This document shows, piece after piece, positions 9,069 to 19,554 of a DNA stretch of 64,000 bases. Every line of letters begins with the position of its first letter. Within the stretch, counting starts at the first letter, position 1. Source of the DNA: [Flavobacterium] thermophilum (lineage in GTDB: Bacteria > Bacillota > Bacilli > Bacillales > Anoxybacillaceae); the NCBI GenBank assembly GCA_900450595.1, contig UGGS01000001.1, positions 1 to 64,000 of the forward strand, read 5' to 3'. The position numbers and the translations under genes are program-made. Below the pieces are notes generated by a model, which worked only from the letters and a program-made list of their open reading frames with translations, had not been told where the DNA came from and did not search any database.

Positions 9069-10955
9069 CTCACATTTCGCACCCTCTCGACGAAAATCGG
9101 GAGGATTTTTTCGTTCCGATGTCGAATGAATCCTTGACACACAAGGAACGTAAAGGAGTTTTTCTCTTATGAACGTTCAAGTCAAAAAGGTCTATCGTAA
9201 TGATTATTTGAATATAATAAGTGCCCTATTCAAGAAACTGGGTCTGCCTCAATTGATTGACCATCTCGTGCCCGTCGATCCGCAGTGCCAAACGCGAGTC
9301 AGCGATGCCGTTCAGGCCATCATCTACAATATGTTTGACGGCCGGCAAGCCCTTGTTCACTTGGAACATTGGGCTCAGGAGGTCGATCTAGAGAAACTCA
9401 TCCGTCCCGGTCTCCATCCTTCCTGGTTGAACGACGATGCCTTGGCTCGTCATCTCGATCGCCTGTATGAGGCTGGCATTCACAACGTCATCAGCACTTG
9501 CTTGATTCATATTTATCGCAAAGAAGGCCTTTCCCTCCGAGCCTTCCACGCCGATACGACGGACAAGACGGTTTACGGCGCGTATGAATCGGCCTCGTTA
9601 GAGGCCTTACAAATCACACATGGCTATAACCGCCATCATCGTTGGCAAAAACAGATCGGTTTCGGACTGGTCGGCAACGAGGACGGCATCCCGTTTTACG
9701 GCGATGTGCACGACGGCAACCTGCCTGACAAAACGTGGAATCCGGAGGTGCTGTCCCGTGTCCACGAACAGCTCAAACAAGCGAAGATGGAAGACGAATG
9801 GATTTACGTGGCCGATTCCGCCGCGATGACAAAAGACACTCTGGCGCAAACCAAAGCGGCCAACGCCTTTTTGATCACCCGAGGCCCTTCGTCGCTTCGG
9901 ATCGTGAAACGGGCATTAGCGGAGGCCGATTCGCCTCACATCCCGTGGAGCGAACCCTTTACGCTGGCGGAGAGAAACGGCGCCACGTATCGGGTATGGG
10001 AAACATCCTCCACCTATGAAGGCCACCCCGTTCGGCTGATCGTCGTCGAATCGAGTGCGCTCGATCAGCGAAAAGGAAAGACGCTCGAAAAAGAACGAAC
10101 CAAAGAAGCGGAGCTTCTTCGCGAGGAACAAGCCCATTGGGAGCGCCACCCTTTCTCGTGCCGGGAAGACGCTGAACAAGCCTTGGCGTCCCTCAAGGCG
10201 TCCCTTCGCCCCCGGTTTCATCGGGTTGAGGCCGCGGTCGAAGAGATCGTACGCCCGAAAAAACGGCGCGGACGGCCGAAAAAAGGGGCGGAACCCGAGG
10301 TGGAGACGCTGTATTTCTTGCACCTTGACGTCGAATTCGACCAAAACGCGTGGGAACAGGCAAGACGGAAAGCGTCCCGGTTTGTCCTCGTCACGACCGT
10401 TCCGGAGGAATGGAAGGGCCAACAAATGGATGCCCAAGAGATCTTGAAGCTGTATAAAGGGCAGATCTCGGTGGAAATGAACTTCGCTTTTTTGAAAGAC
10501 CCTTTTTTCACGGATGAGATCTATGTCAAAAAGCCAGAACGAGTTGCGGTATTGGGCTATTTGTTTCTCTTGGCCTTGGCGATTTACCGCGTTTTTCAGC
10601 GCCGAGTGCGTCAGTTTATTACTCCAGAACACCCGTTGAAGGGTCCTGGAGGCCGCAAGCTGACCCGGCCGACGGGACAGGCGATTTTCCAGCTGTTTCA
10701 ATATGTGAACGTCGTCCTGTTCAAGCTGCCGGATGGGCGCATCCAACGCTCACTGGATCGCTCCCTTACCCCTGATCAGCGAAGGATTCTGCAGGGATTG
10801 GGCATGGATGAGAGCATTTACGTGTAACGTCATACGGAACGACCAGCGATGGTAAAAAAAGGATAGCCATCGCTCGTCGTGTTGGTCAAAAAGTTATTCT
10901 GAAAAACTAAATAAAAAATCCTTTGTTTTGACCTTGTTAGGGTGCGAAATGTGAG
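9069..10955 (+). mobile_element. IS1634-like insertion sequence, copy B
   Basis: Same CTCACATTTCGCACCC / GGGTGCGAAATGTGAG ends as copies A and C; 1,887 bp. The flanking hexamers are TTAAAA (left, at the mnmA stop) and TTAGAA (right, inside a methylase gene). They agree at five of six positions, not perfectly. The left neighbour is a complete mnmA and the right neighbour is a methylase lacking its 5' end, so DNA has been lost or rearranged at this element. Confidence 0.88.
9169..10827 (+). CDS. IS1634-family DDE transposase
   Basis: A 552-residue intact transposase, ATG after AAAGGAG. Recognisable parts are NVQVKKVYRNDYLNIISALF at the N-terminus, the first acidic motif RAFHADTTDKTVYGAYE, the second WIYVADSAAMTKDTL, a basic linker RPKKRRGRPKKGAEP, and the Glu region LYKGQISVEMNFAFLKDP. 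It is almost the same as the product at 51098-52756. The frame and both element ends look intact, so the element may be autonomous. Confidence 0.92.
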   Translation: MNVQVKKVYRNDYLNIISALFKKLGLPQLIDHLVPVDPQCQTRVSDAVQAIIYNMFDGRQALVHLEHWAQEVDLEKLIRPGLHPSWLNDDALARHLDRLYEAGIHNVISTCLIHIYRKEGLSLRAFHADTTDKTVYGAYESASLEALQITHGYNRHHRWQKQIGFGLVGNEDGIPFYGDVHDGNLPDKTWNPEVLSRVHEQLKQAKMEDEWIYVADSAAMTKDTLAQTKAANAFLITRGPSSLRIVKRALAEADSPHIPWSEPFTLAERNGATYRVWETSSTYEGHPVRLIVVESSALDQRKGKTLEKERTKEAELLREEQAHWERHPFSCREDAEQALASLKASLRPRFHRVEAAVEEIVRPKKRRGRPKKGAEPEVETLYFLHLDVEFDQNAWEQARRKASRFVLVTTVPEEWKGQQMDAQEILKLYKGQISVEMNFAFLKDPFFTDEIYVKKPERVAVLGYLFLLALAIYRVFQRRVRQFITPEHPLKGPGGRKLTRPTGQAIFQLFQYVNVVLFKLPDGRIQRSLDRSLTPDQRRILQGLGMDESIYV

Positions 10956-13268
10956 TTAGAATCTTATGGAACTGACTTAAATCCAGTAGCTGTAATGTTA
11001 ACTAAATCATTAATTGAATTTCCATACAAAGTCAAAAATAGACCTCCAGTAAATCCAAAATCAAGAATACAATTGGATAGTAAAAGTTGGACGAACGCTT
11101 CAGGATTAGCTGAAGATATTCGATATTATGGGGAATGGATGAAACAAGAAGCCTATAAAAGAATAGGAAATTTATATCCTGATTTAATGCTTCCTAGTAA
11201 ATATGGAGGTGGAAAAGCAAAGGTTATTGCGTGGTTATATTGTAGAAGTGTTAAATGTAAGAATCCAGCATGTGGAATAGACATGCCATTAATAAGTAAA
11301 TTTGATTTATGTGTAAAAAAAGGGAAAGAAATGCATGTTGAACCATTAGTTGAGCCTGATACTAATCGTGTTCGCTTTATTGTGAAAGAAGGACCATCAC
11401 CTGAAAAAAAGGGAACAGTTAATCGAAGAGGTGCACGTTGCATAAATTGTAATACAGCTGTGTCACTGGACTATATACGTGAAGAAGGTAGAAAGAAAAG
11501 AATAGGTATTATTCCGATAGCTATAGTAATTGAGGGTGTGAGAGGAAGAGTTTATATTGACCCGCATCCAAGTCAGTTTCCTGAAATTCAACAGTCTGAT
11601 TTTTTAGAGGACATTCCTGCTACTCAGATATCAGGTTATTTTAACCCACCAATCTATGGTTTTAATACAATTGGTTCTATGTTTATTCCTCGTCAAAAAA
11701 TTGCTTTAGAAACATTCGCTGGTTTGGTGCAAGAAGCAAAAATGAAATGCATTGAAGATGGGGCTGACGAAGAATATGCGAAGATTGTCGCTACTTATCT
11801 TACTCTAGGTGTTGGTCGGCTAGCTAATCGATTAAGTGCCTTTGCAATTTGGAATACAACAGGTGAAAAAATTGAGCAAACGTTTTCTGAACAAGGTGTT
11901 GCTATGGCATGGGATTTTGCGGAAGCGAACCCTTTTGGAAATTCTACAGGTAGTTGGATAAGTACTTTAGAGTGGATTCCTAAATGTTTAGAACAATTAC
12001 CAGCGAATTTTGGAGCATCATATCAAAGAGATGCCGCTAGTAAGGACGAACGATTTAACAACGTATTAATTTCTACAGATCCACCTTATTACAATAGCAT
12101 CACTTACTCTGATTTTGCTGACTTCTTTTATGGGATATTTAGATATTCGTTAAGAAATGATTTTCCAGATATTTTTTCCACTCTAATGACACCAAAAAGT
12201 GAAGAAGCTGTGGCAGCATGGCATAGATTTGATGGAGATAGAACTTTAGCTAGTCACCATTTTAAAAATAAGTTACATGACGCTATAAAAGTTCTAGTAT
12301 CGCAAGCTAATGATGAGTACCCTATTACTTTTTATTATGCATTTAAAGAAAAAGATATAGAAAAAGAGAACGAGGAAATGTTTACTGCATGGGAAAGCAT
12401 TCTTTCGGTATTAATAGAATGTGGATTAAGAATTGTTCATACTTGGCCATTAAGAACAGAAAGACCTACAGGTAGAAAGGCTAGGAAAAACTCACTTGCT
12501 TCATCCATACTTCTCGTTTGTAGAAAGAGAAAGGAAAAAGAGTTGATAACAAGAAGAGAATTTATTAAAGAACTTAAAAGTCAATTGCCAAAGGCTATAG
12601 AAAATCTAAAGAAGACAAATATTGCACCGGTAGATCTTGCTCAGGCAGCGATTGGACCTGGTATGGCCATATTTTCAAAATATGAAAAGGTTTTGGAGGC
12701 AGATGGAAAATCTATGACAATTAGATCTGCCTTACAGGTTATTAATCAGGAGTTAGATTCTTTTCTTTCCTCCTCAGAAGTCAATATGGATGCCGAAAGT
12801 CGTTTTTGTGTTTCATGGTACGAACAATATGGAACAAAGGAAGGAAATTCTGGAGAAGCAGACGTACTAGCTCGAGCAAAAAATACGACAATATCCAAAC
12901 TTTTGGAAAATAAAGTGTTAATTGCGGAAAAAGGTAAGGTAAGATTATTAAAACATGATGAATATGATGCTAATTGGGATTTAGATAGCGTACGCATTCC
13001 GTCTGTATGGTATTGTACTAGTATTTTAGTAAGAGCTTTGAAAACAGGCGGAGAAATTGAAGCGGCAAGACAAGCGAGTAAACTACGAAGTGACTTAGCT
13101 GAAGCTGTTAAAGGATTAGCATATCGTTTATTTACTATTGCTGATAAGAATGGTTGGACTGATGAAGCAAATGACTATAACAATCTTGTAATTGCTTGGT
13201 CAGAAATTCAGAAAAAAATGGTAGAGTTTTTAAACGATTCAAGTGAACAACTAAAGTTGTTTGAGTAG
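10956..13268 (+). pseudogene. DUF1156 anti-phage-type DNA methyltransferase, 5'-truncated
   Basis: The reading frame runs straight out of IS1634-like copy B with ESYGTDLNPVAVMLTKSL, which corresponds to the segment just after methyltransferase motif I. The expected N-terminus (DUF1156 proper and the glycine-rich AdoMet loop) is absent. The rest is well preserved: two CxxC pairs (CKNPACG, CINCNT), the catalytic DPPYYNSITYSDFADFF, a C-terminal helicase-associated region, and ending EQLKLFE. An internal ATG (10995) could start translation, but without motif I the product should not bind AdoMet. The next gene, 11 bp downstream, encodes its usual DUF499 ATPase partner. In known systems these sit together with a helicase and act in phage defence. 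Confidence 0.82.
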
Positions 13269-13279
13269 GAGTGAGAGAA

Positions 13280-16200
13280 ATGTTGGATAATTATCAACTT
13301 GTAACTAAAGGATTTCAGTTACTGACTGAAATCCTTGCTCCATATGTATGTCAACAACTTCAGGCGGAATATCGTTCGAATTGGTGGTATGAAGGTGTTA
13401 TACAAAAACTTCATGACGTGCAAAAGCGTGATTTACCTGATGATGGGGATTTTTCAACTTTAGTAGACTCTTTAGATGCTGCAAGATGCCTAATTCTAAT
13501 GGATATACATTGGGGAAATATATTTAAGAAAAAACTAAGTCGAGATCATCTTAATTGGATTAAAGAGCTGATTGCGACTCGTAATAAATGGGCACATAAA
13601 GGACCAGGAGATATATCAGACGAGGATGCGTGGCGAGCACTAGATACTATGGCAAGACTTTTAGAACAAATTGATTCCGAAAATACAGAAGCCATTCGAG
13701 AGTTAGCCAGACGGGTTCGTTACGGGACTACAGGTGCTTCTACCTCAGTTTATGAAGAAAAAGGATCAACGCTAAATGTTCTAAGTCAGTCACCAAGAAA
13801 AGGGTTATTACCATGGAGGTTTGTAATTGAACCACATCCAGATGTAGCTCAAGGTAGATATACACAAGCTGAGTTTGCCGCTGATTTAGCTCAAGTAGTA
13901 AGAGGAACGGCAGAAATAGAATATCAAGACCCTGTTGAATTCTTTGGGCGTACATATATTACAGAAGGTATGCGTAGTTTGTTAGTGCAAGCAATACGGA
14001 GAGTTTCGGGAATTGGCGGAGAGCCAGTTGTACAACTAAAAACAGCCTTTGGTGGCGGAAAAACACACACTATGCTAGCTCTCTACCATTTATTACGAAA
14101 GAAAAAAGGTAAAGCCGCAGCTTTGGAGAAAATTAAAGAGATTAACTCTATATTACAAGAAGCGGGAGTAGATAAATGCCCAGAGGTCAATGTTGCGGTA
14201 TTAGTAGGAACAGCATTAAATCCTTCAAAAATTAAACGCCCGCCTAATTTTCCTGGAATTACAATTAGAACTTTATGGGGAGAGATGACCGCTCAATTAG
14301 CTGAACAGGCAGGAAGACCTGAGTTATATGATATTATTCGAGAAGCAGATAAATTATCTGTTTCGCCTGGTTCGGAAACGCTTACTGAGCTTTTTAATGA
14401 ATGTGGTCCATGTCTAATTTTAATTGATGAAATCGTTGCCTATGCTCGAAAAATATATGGTGTTTCTGGTTTACCGGCAGGAAGCTTTGAATCTGTTCTT
14501 AGCTTTATTCAGGAATTGACTGAAGCGGCTCGTGCAAGTAAAAATTGTCTAGTCATTGCATCTATTCCAGAATCAGATATTGAGATAGGTGGTGAAGCAG
14601 GAAAGTTAACGTTAGAGTTTATTGAGCATACGTTTGGTCGAATGGAGGCAATATGGAAACCTGTTAGTGCAGAGGAAGGATTTGAAATAGTTAGAAGACG
14701 TTTATTCTTGCCTGTAAAAGATGTTGCTGCACAAGAAGAGGTTTGTCGTGCATTTAGTGAAATGTATAGAGAAGGTGGGCAGGATTATCCTATTGAATGT
14801 AAAGAACTTGCCTATTTAGAGAGATTAAGATCCTGTTATCCTATACATCCGGAAGTTTTTGATCGATTATATAATGATTGGGCTACATTAGAGAGATTTC
14901 AGAAGACTCGTGGAGTTCTTCGTTTAATGGCGACGGTAATTCACGATTTATGGATTAGACAGGATGCGAGTCTGCTTATTATGCCTGGAAGTATTCCGTT
15001 TGATACAGTTAAGGTGAGAGAAGAGGTTACTCGATATTTACCTGATGGGTGGAATACAGTAGTGGAAAATGATGTAGATGGCCCTAGGTCCCTGCCTTAC
15101 CGTATTGATAATGATAATCCTCGATTTGGACAACTTATGGCTGCAAGAAGAGTAGCAAGAGCAATTTTTCTTGGGAGTGCTCCTTCAGTTAGAGAACAAA
15201 GGATTAGAGGGATCGAGGATGTAAGGATACGCCTTGGAGTAGTTCAACCTGGGGAGTCAGTAGCAGTATTTAATGACGCATTAGGTCGTTTAGTAGATAA
15301 GCTAGCCCATTTGTATGTAAGCAATCAACGTTATTGGTATGACTTACCGCCTAATCTCCGTAGAACAGTTGAAGATAGAAGCCAGCAAATTACCGATCCT
15401 GAAGTTGAATCAGAAATTGAACGTCGTTTAAAATCTATTCGTGAACGAGGTGAATTTGCGGCGGTTCACAATTGTCCAAGCTCATCTTTGGATGTACCAG
15501 ATGAACAGCAAGTGCGTCTGGTTGTTCTAGGTCCTAAATATACACATAGAACGAATAAAGAAGCTAGCTCAGCAATTGAAATGGCATTGGAAATTTTAAT
15601 GAATCGAGGAAATAATCCTAGAATATATCGGAATATGTTGGCGTTTGTGGCTCCGGATCGTGAGTTAATAAATACGCTAAAGAGAGAAGTTAGGAAGTTC
15701 CTTGCTTGGAAATCAGTAGTTGACGATGCAGAAGGTTTAAACTTAGATGCAAATCAGCAAAGACAAGCTAAAGAGAATCTCAAAAGGAGTGAAGAAACTG
15801 TAGAGCTTCGATTGAAAGAAGCGTACTGTTGGCTTTTAGTTCCGATTAGCAGTGATATAGGTGAAATAGAATGGGAAGTATCACAGATTAGTGGTGGAAC
15901 GGAAAGTCATATAATAAAAGCATCTAAGAGAATGAAATCGTCGGAACAACTTATTACAAAATGGTCAGCTGCATTACTTCGAATGGAATTAGATAGATGG
16001 TTATGGAAAAACAGTGAATATATTTCTATCAAACAATTATGGGAATATCTAAGTAGCTACACTTATTTATCAAGATTAAAAAACATTGATGTGCTGTTAG
16101 AGACAATTAAAGAAGGGCTAAATTTCCAAGAATTTTTTGCATATGCAAGTGCTGTGAGTGATGATAAATATTTAGGTTTAGTTTTCGGAGATTCTAATAA

Positions 16201-16660
16201 AGTTCATTCTGTAAATCATAATGGATTTTTAGTTAAACCTGATGTAGCAAAGGAATATATTGAAAAATCAAAGCAAACTCAAACTGCATCAATTTTGAAT
16301 AATTCAACCAATCAAATAGGTAGGCATTCACATATTATTGAAGAGTTTGAGGATTTTGTAACATCTAATAATAATCCAGGCATTTCAGCTACTTCGATGG
16401 AGGAGACAAAACCGAATAATACCCTTCCACGTCGGTTTTATGGAGTCGTAAAATTGGACAGTAATAGAATAGGAAGAGATGCAGGAAGAATTGCAGAAGA
16501 GATTGTTCAGCATCTGACAGTATTACAAAATGCAAATGTTGAAGTAACACTTGAAATACAAGCTGAAATCAAGGATGGAGTTCCAGAAGGAACAATTAGA
16601 ACTATAATTGAAAATTGTAGAGCATTAAAATTTAAGGATTATGGGTTTGAGGAGTCTTAA
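13280..16660 (+). CDS. DUF499 ATPase with N-terminal Swt1-type HEPN domain
   Basis: About 1,126 residues; ATG 13280 follows TAGGAG. An alternative GTG nine bases upstream overlaps that site. The N-terminal ~130 residues match Swt1-family HEPN domains (NWIKELIATRNKWAHKGPG). A linker leads to a P-loop ATPase: Walker A KTAFGGGKTHTML at ~270, Walker B CLILIDEIVAYAR at ~390. The C-terminus has the DUF499 signature FYGVVKLDSNRIGRDAGRIA and NCRALKF. It is the partner of the upstream DUF1156 methylase in a helicase-methylase-ATPase type defence locus. No helicase gene follows: a terminator and then an IS21-like element come next. The gene is intact, but its methylase partner is not. Confidence 0.88.
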   Translation: MLDNYQLVTKGFQLLTEILAPYVCQQLQAEYRSNWWYEGVIQKLHDVQKRDLPDDGDFSTLVDSLDAARCLILMDIHWGNIFKKKLSRDHLNWIKELIATRNKWAHKGPGDISDEDAWRALDTMARLLEQIDSENTEAIRELARRVRYGTTGASTSVYEEKGSTLNVLSQSPRKGLLPWRFVIEPHPDVAQGRYTQAEFAADLAQVVRGTAEIEYQDPVEFFGRTYITEGMRSLLVQAIRRVSGIGGEPVVQLKTAFGGGKTHTMLALYHLLRKKKGKAAALEKIKEINSILQEAGVDKCPEVNVAVLVGTALNPSKIKRPPNFPGITIRTLWGEMTAQLAEQAGRPELYDIIREADKLSVSPGSETLTELFNECGPCLILIDEIVAYARKIYGVSGLPAGSFESVLSFIQELTEAARASKNCLVIASIPESDIEIGGEAGKLTLEFIEHTFGRMEAIWKPVSAEEGFEIVRRRLFLPVKDVAAQEEVCRAFSEMYREGGQDYPIECKELAYLERLRSCYPIHPEVFDRLYNDWATLERFQKTRGVLRLMATVIHDLWIRQDASLLIMPGSIPFDTVKVREEVTRYLPDGWNTVVENDVDGPRSLPYRIDNDNPRFGQLMAARRVARAIFLGSAPSVREQRIRGIEDVRIRLGVVQPGESVAVFNDALGRLVDKLAHLYVSNQRYWYDLPPNLRRTVEDRSQQITDPEVESEIERRLKSIRERGEFAAVHNCPSSSLDVPDEQQVRLVVLGPKYTHRTNKEASSAIEMALEILMNRGNNPRIYRNMLAFVAPDRELINTLKREVRKFLAWKSVVDDAEGLNLDANQQRQAKENLKRSEETVELRLKEAYCWLLVPISSDIGEIEWEVSQISGGTESHIIKASKRMKSSEQLITKWSAALLRMELDRWLWKNSEYISIKQLWEYLSSYTYLSRLKNIDVLLETIKEGLNFQEFFAYASAVSDDKYLGLVFGDSNKVHSVNHNGFLVKPDVAKEYIEKSKQTQTASILNNSTNQIGRHSHIIEEFEDFVTSNNNPGISATSMEETKPNNTLPRRFYGVVKLDSNRIGRDAGRIAEEIVQHLTVLQNANVEVTLEIQAEIKDGVPEGTIRTIIENCRALKFKDYGFEES

Positions 16661-16683
16661 ATCAACAATAAATAAGAGTATTC

Positions 16684-16721
16684 AATGGTGGCAAAATTCA
16701 TTGTATTGCCACCAATTTTTT
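16684..16721 (+). terminator. Rho-independent terminator after the DUF499 gene
   Basis: The stem TGGTGGCAA / TTGCCACCA is followed by ATTTTTT, 23 bp after the stop codon. It marks the end of the methylase-ATPase transcript. Confidence 0.85.
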
Positions 16722-16769
16722 ATATTTAAACACTGATACCCTTTAGATTGTCAACAACGATTTAAAATT

Positions 16770-16889
16770 GGCTCTTACGCAATCTTGGTGATAGGGAGGA
16801 ACTAATTGAGAAAATTAGTGTGCAAATTAGAATTTTTTAGCTTCTCATTCTCAATTATCTCGACTTTTCACCAAAAGAACGTAAGAACC
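16770..16889. mobile_element. MITE, GGTTCTTACG-type, copy 1 (120 bp)
   Basis: The tips are GGCTCTTACGCAATCTTGGT and CACCAAAAGAACGTAAGAACC, which are inverted repeats. A perfect 8-bp duplication TTAAAATT flanks it (16762-16769 and 16890-16897). It is inserted in the left end of the IS21-like element. The 8-bp duplication and GG tip suggest mobilisation by an ISL3-type transposase, which is not in this window. Confidence 0.8.
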
Positions 16890-17210
16890 TTAAAATTCCC
16901 CAATTTCAACGAAATGAAATTCCCCATTTAATTAGACAACTGGGCAGGATAAACCCCTGCTTTTTTCTTTTCCCGTAGGCGGTGTTTTTGCTCACATAAA
17001 ATTGAGCCACTTCGCTCATGAAAACGTGAGCCACTCCATTTCCATCGAAAAACACCGTCTTGATATGGAGTGAGAGGCATGATAGGCTTGTTGCCTATCG
17101 AAACACCTTGATGTGTCGCCTTTCGAGTGAAATCATGCCTCTGGAGGCTCCATGTCAAGACACCCCAGATTTACCATTTGCCAATTTCGAAGTGTCTCAA
17201 AATTCAATTA

Positions 17211-17933
17211 TCAAATACAGTGGTAAGAATCGCCTTTGATGTTAAAGATAATGGCATGATGTAATAAACGATCTAAAATCGCTGTTGCAAATACATCGTC
17301 GCCGAATACTTTTCCCCATTCGAGATAAGATTTATTCGATGTGAGAATCATAGAGCCATGTTCATAGCGTTTCGATACGACTTGAAAAAAGACATTGGCA
17401 GTTAGCTCATCAAAAGGAAAATAACCTACTTCATCAATAATGAGTACATCTGGCCGACTCGAACGATTCACTAATCGCTGGAGCGTCCCTTTTTCGTTTG
17501 CCTTTCGGCATTCGGCTACTAAATCGTCTGCCGTTAAAAATAAAGCTGTATATCCTTGAGTAATGGCTTCTACCGCAAAAGAAATCGCTAAATGAGTTTT
17601 CCCAACGCCCAAAGGGCCTAGTAAGATTCGATTTTCCCCATTGGCAATAAATCGACAGGTAAGTGTTTCTTTCACTCTCCTTTCACTGATGCTTGGTTAA
17701 AAGGAAAAGTCAAAGTCATGGATCGTTTTGATATAAGGCAATTTCGCTCTTTTCATTCGTTTGGCTAGTTGCTGGGACTCTTGATATTCGATTTCTTGTA
17801 AAACAATAGTGTTTAAAAATGCAGAATATGATACATTATCTCTAGAAGCGTCTTCTAATAAACTATCTAGTTGGTGGGCTGTGTGGTGCCAACCAAGCTT
17901 TTTTAAGCGTTCGATTAACAGCTTGTTCATCAT
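17211..17933 (-). pseudogene. istB: IS21 helper ATPase IstB, nonsense mutation
   Basis: One continuous 241-codon frame begins at ATG 17931-17933, overlapping the istA stop by four bases (ATGA), and ends at 17211. It is interrupted by a TAA at 17697-17699 after IKTIHDFDFSF, where homologues read on with Gln or similar and continue PSISERR. The second part has the AAA+ Walker A LLGPLGVGKTHLA and Walker B DVLIIDEVGYFPFDEL, and sensor residues ILTSNKSY. Only the stop separates the parts, so it is a point mutation. Confidence 0.85.
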
Positions 17934-19192
17934 ACAGTCTCACCTTCTTCTAATGCTGCGTAAGCAGCGAGAGGGCGTTGTTCTACTTTAGGAGATGGGG
18001 CAGGAGAATAAAGATCGTTGGTCGCCAAACCTTGGACGTCTTTTATTCTCTGTCCTTTTTCTTTTGTATGTAAGCCCTCATAATGTTCCATTTTAATATG
18101 GGCAGTTGCTTTTCCTGTCAAAATCGGATGTTTGGCAATACACTCATGTTCATCATAAATCTCGATATGATGGTCAAGAGTTTCTTTCACTTTTACAACC
18201 TGTCCTGCATAGCGATACGGAACGGAATATTTTTTCCCTCTGTATGAAACAAAACAATCTCGACTTACCTCTCGTGTCTCCCAGCGATATGTGGGGAATA
18301 ATGGTTTGATTCCCCATGCTTGAAGGAACTTCTGTTACTGTTCAAAACGTTGAATTGGTGGTTCATTCGTCGTTTGATTCGGCTTTTGATTGGCGACTTG
18401 ATCCAGCCACGTACGAACGTCTTCATTTAATGCATAGAGAGTAGGTTCATGTTTTCGCTGAAAGAAATTATCTTTCAAATACTTTACCACTATTTCTACT
18501 TTTCCCTTTGTTTGTGTACGTTTCGGCCGACATGCTTTTGGAACAATACCGTAATACGCTAGAAAATCCTCGAACGTCCGGTTAAATCGAATTTCGATTG
18601 GACTATGTTTCAGGACAACGGTTTTCATATTGTCATAGAGTATCTGTTCGGGAATGCCGTTAAAGTAAGCAAATGCGTTCATATGACATTTCATTAATGT
18701 TTCTACATTCATATTGGTCGTAAACTCCACATATTTCATCCGAGAATAACCTAGTACCATAACGAAAGCATAAATATCTTGATATTGACCATCCACCAAA
18801 TACTTTCCCACATAGGCCCAGTCCATTTGAGCTTGTTTGCCCGGTGGTGTTTCATACCGCAAGGTGGCTTGTTTCTTTGGCTGTTCTCGATACGGTCGAA
18901 CAAAATCTCTTAATATCGTCATCTTGCCGGTGTATCCCATCGCTTGAATCTCCTCAAAGAGAACAACACAATTCGTTGTACCTTCTTGTATTCGTTGAAG
19001 TAGATAGTTTTTATAAGGATCTAGCTTACTTGCTTTCTGTTTCCCATTGGCTTTACGTTCTGGAAGCTTGTCTCCCTTTAGATACTTCCGAATGGTTTTC
19101 CGATCAAATCCTGTTTCTTTGGCAATCGCTGTTTGAGTCCAGCCTTTCTGATATAACTCTCGAATCATAAAAAACTCCCCTATCTTCAGCAT
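17930..19192 (-). pseudogene. istA: IS21 transposase IstA, nonsense mutation
   Basis: A 421-codon frame from ATG 19190-19192 to 17930. The N-terminal HTH (YQKGWTQTAIAKETGFDRKTIRKYL) and the DDE core (QAQMDWAYVGKYL, GIPEQILYDNMKTVV, PKRTQTKGKVEIVVKYLKDNF) are intact. A TAA at 18335-18337 after PIQRFEQ truncates it. The same frame then continues QKFLQAWGIKPLFPTYRWE and a beta-barrel tail to 17930. Both genes of this element carry single nonsense mutations, so it is dead. Confidence 0.85.
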
Positions 19193-19281
19193 CGTTTCTC
19201 CACTCCATCTAAGATGTTGTTTTGAAACGATTATCTGTTATTTTTGGGGAATTTTAAACCGCTGTTATTGGGGATTTTATC

Positions 19282-19442
19282 GGTTCTTACGCATCTTTGG
19301 TGAAACATCGAATTACATTTAAAATTATTGAATTATCATTCGTCTCTTACTTATTATCCGAAACTAAATCGTCGAAAACGCCATTAGTTATTTACTCTAT
19401 TACGCACATTTTTTGAGCTATCACCAAAAGAACGTAAGAACC
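19282..19442. mobile_element. MITE, GGTTCTTACG-type, copy 2 (161 bp)
   Basis: Tips GGTTCTTACGCATCTTTGGT and CACCAAAAGAACGTAAGAACC are inverted repeats matching copy 1. A perfect 8-bp duplication ATTTTATC flanks it (19274-19281 and 19443-19450). It is inserted in the right end of the IS21-like element. Its internal sequence differs from copy 1. Confidence 0.8.
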
Positions 19443-19554
19443 ATTTTATCACCGTTGATTACATTAGGCTAACATCAAATTTTAGTATCATTTGGTTAAT
19501 GGTCGATTTTAAACATTTATTTCCCCCTTTTCTAAAACTAACTAATTACAATAA

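Larger units (their letters stand above)
16749..19463 (-). mobile_element. IS21-like insertion sequence with MITEs near both ends
   Basis: It carries istA and istB (both broken). Once two MITEs are removed, the ends read TGTCAACAACGATTTAAAAT at the left and GATTTTATCACCGTTGATTA-CA at the right. These are imperfect inverted repeats with TG...CA tips, as in IS21. Internal CCCCAAT-type subterminal repeats occur near both ends. The outer limits are inferred from this symmetry; no target duplication is clear. Confidence 0.65.
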
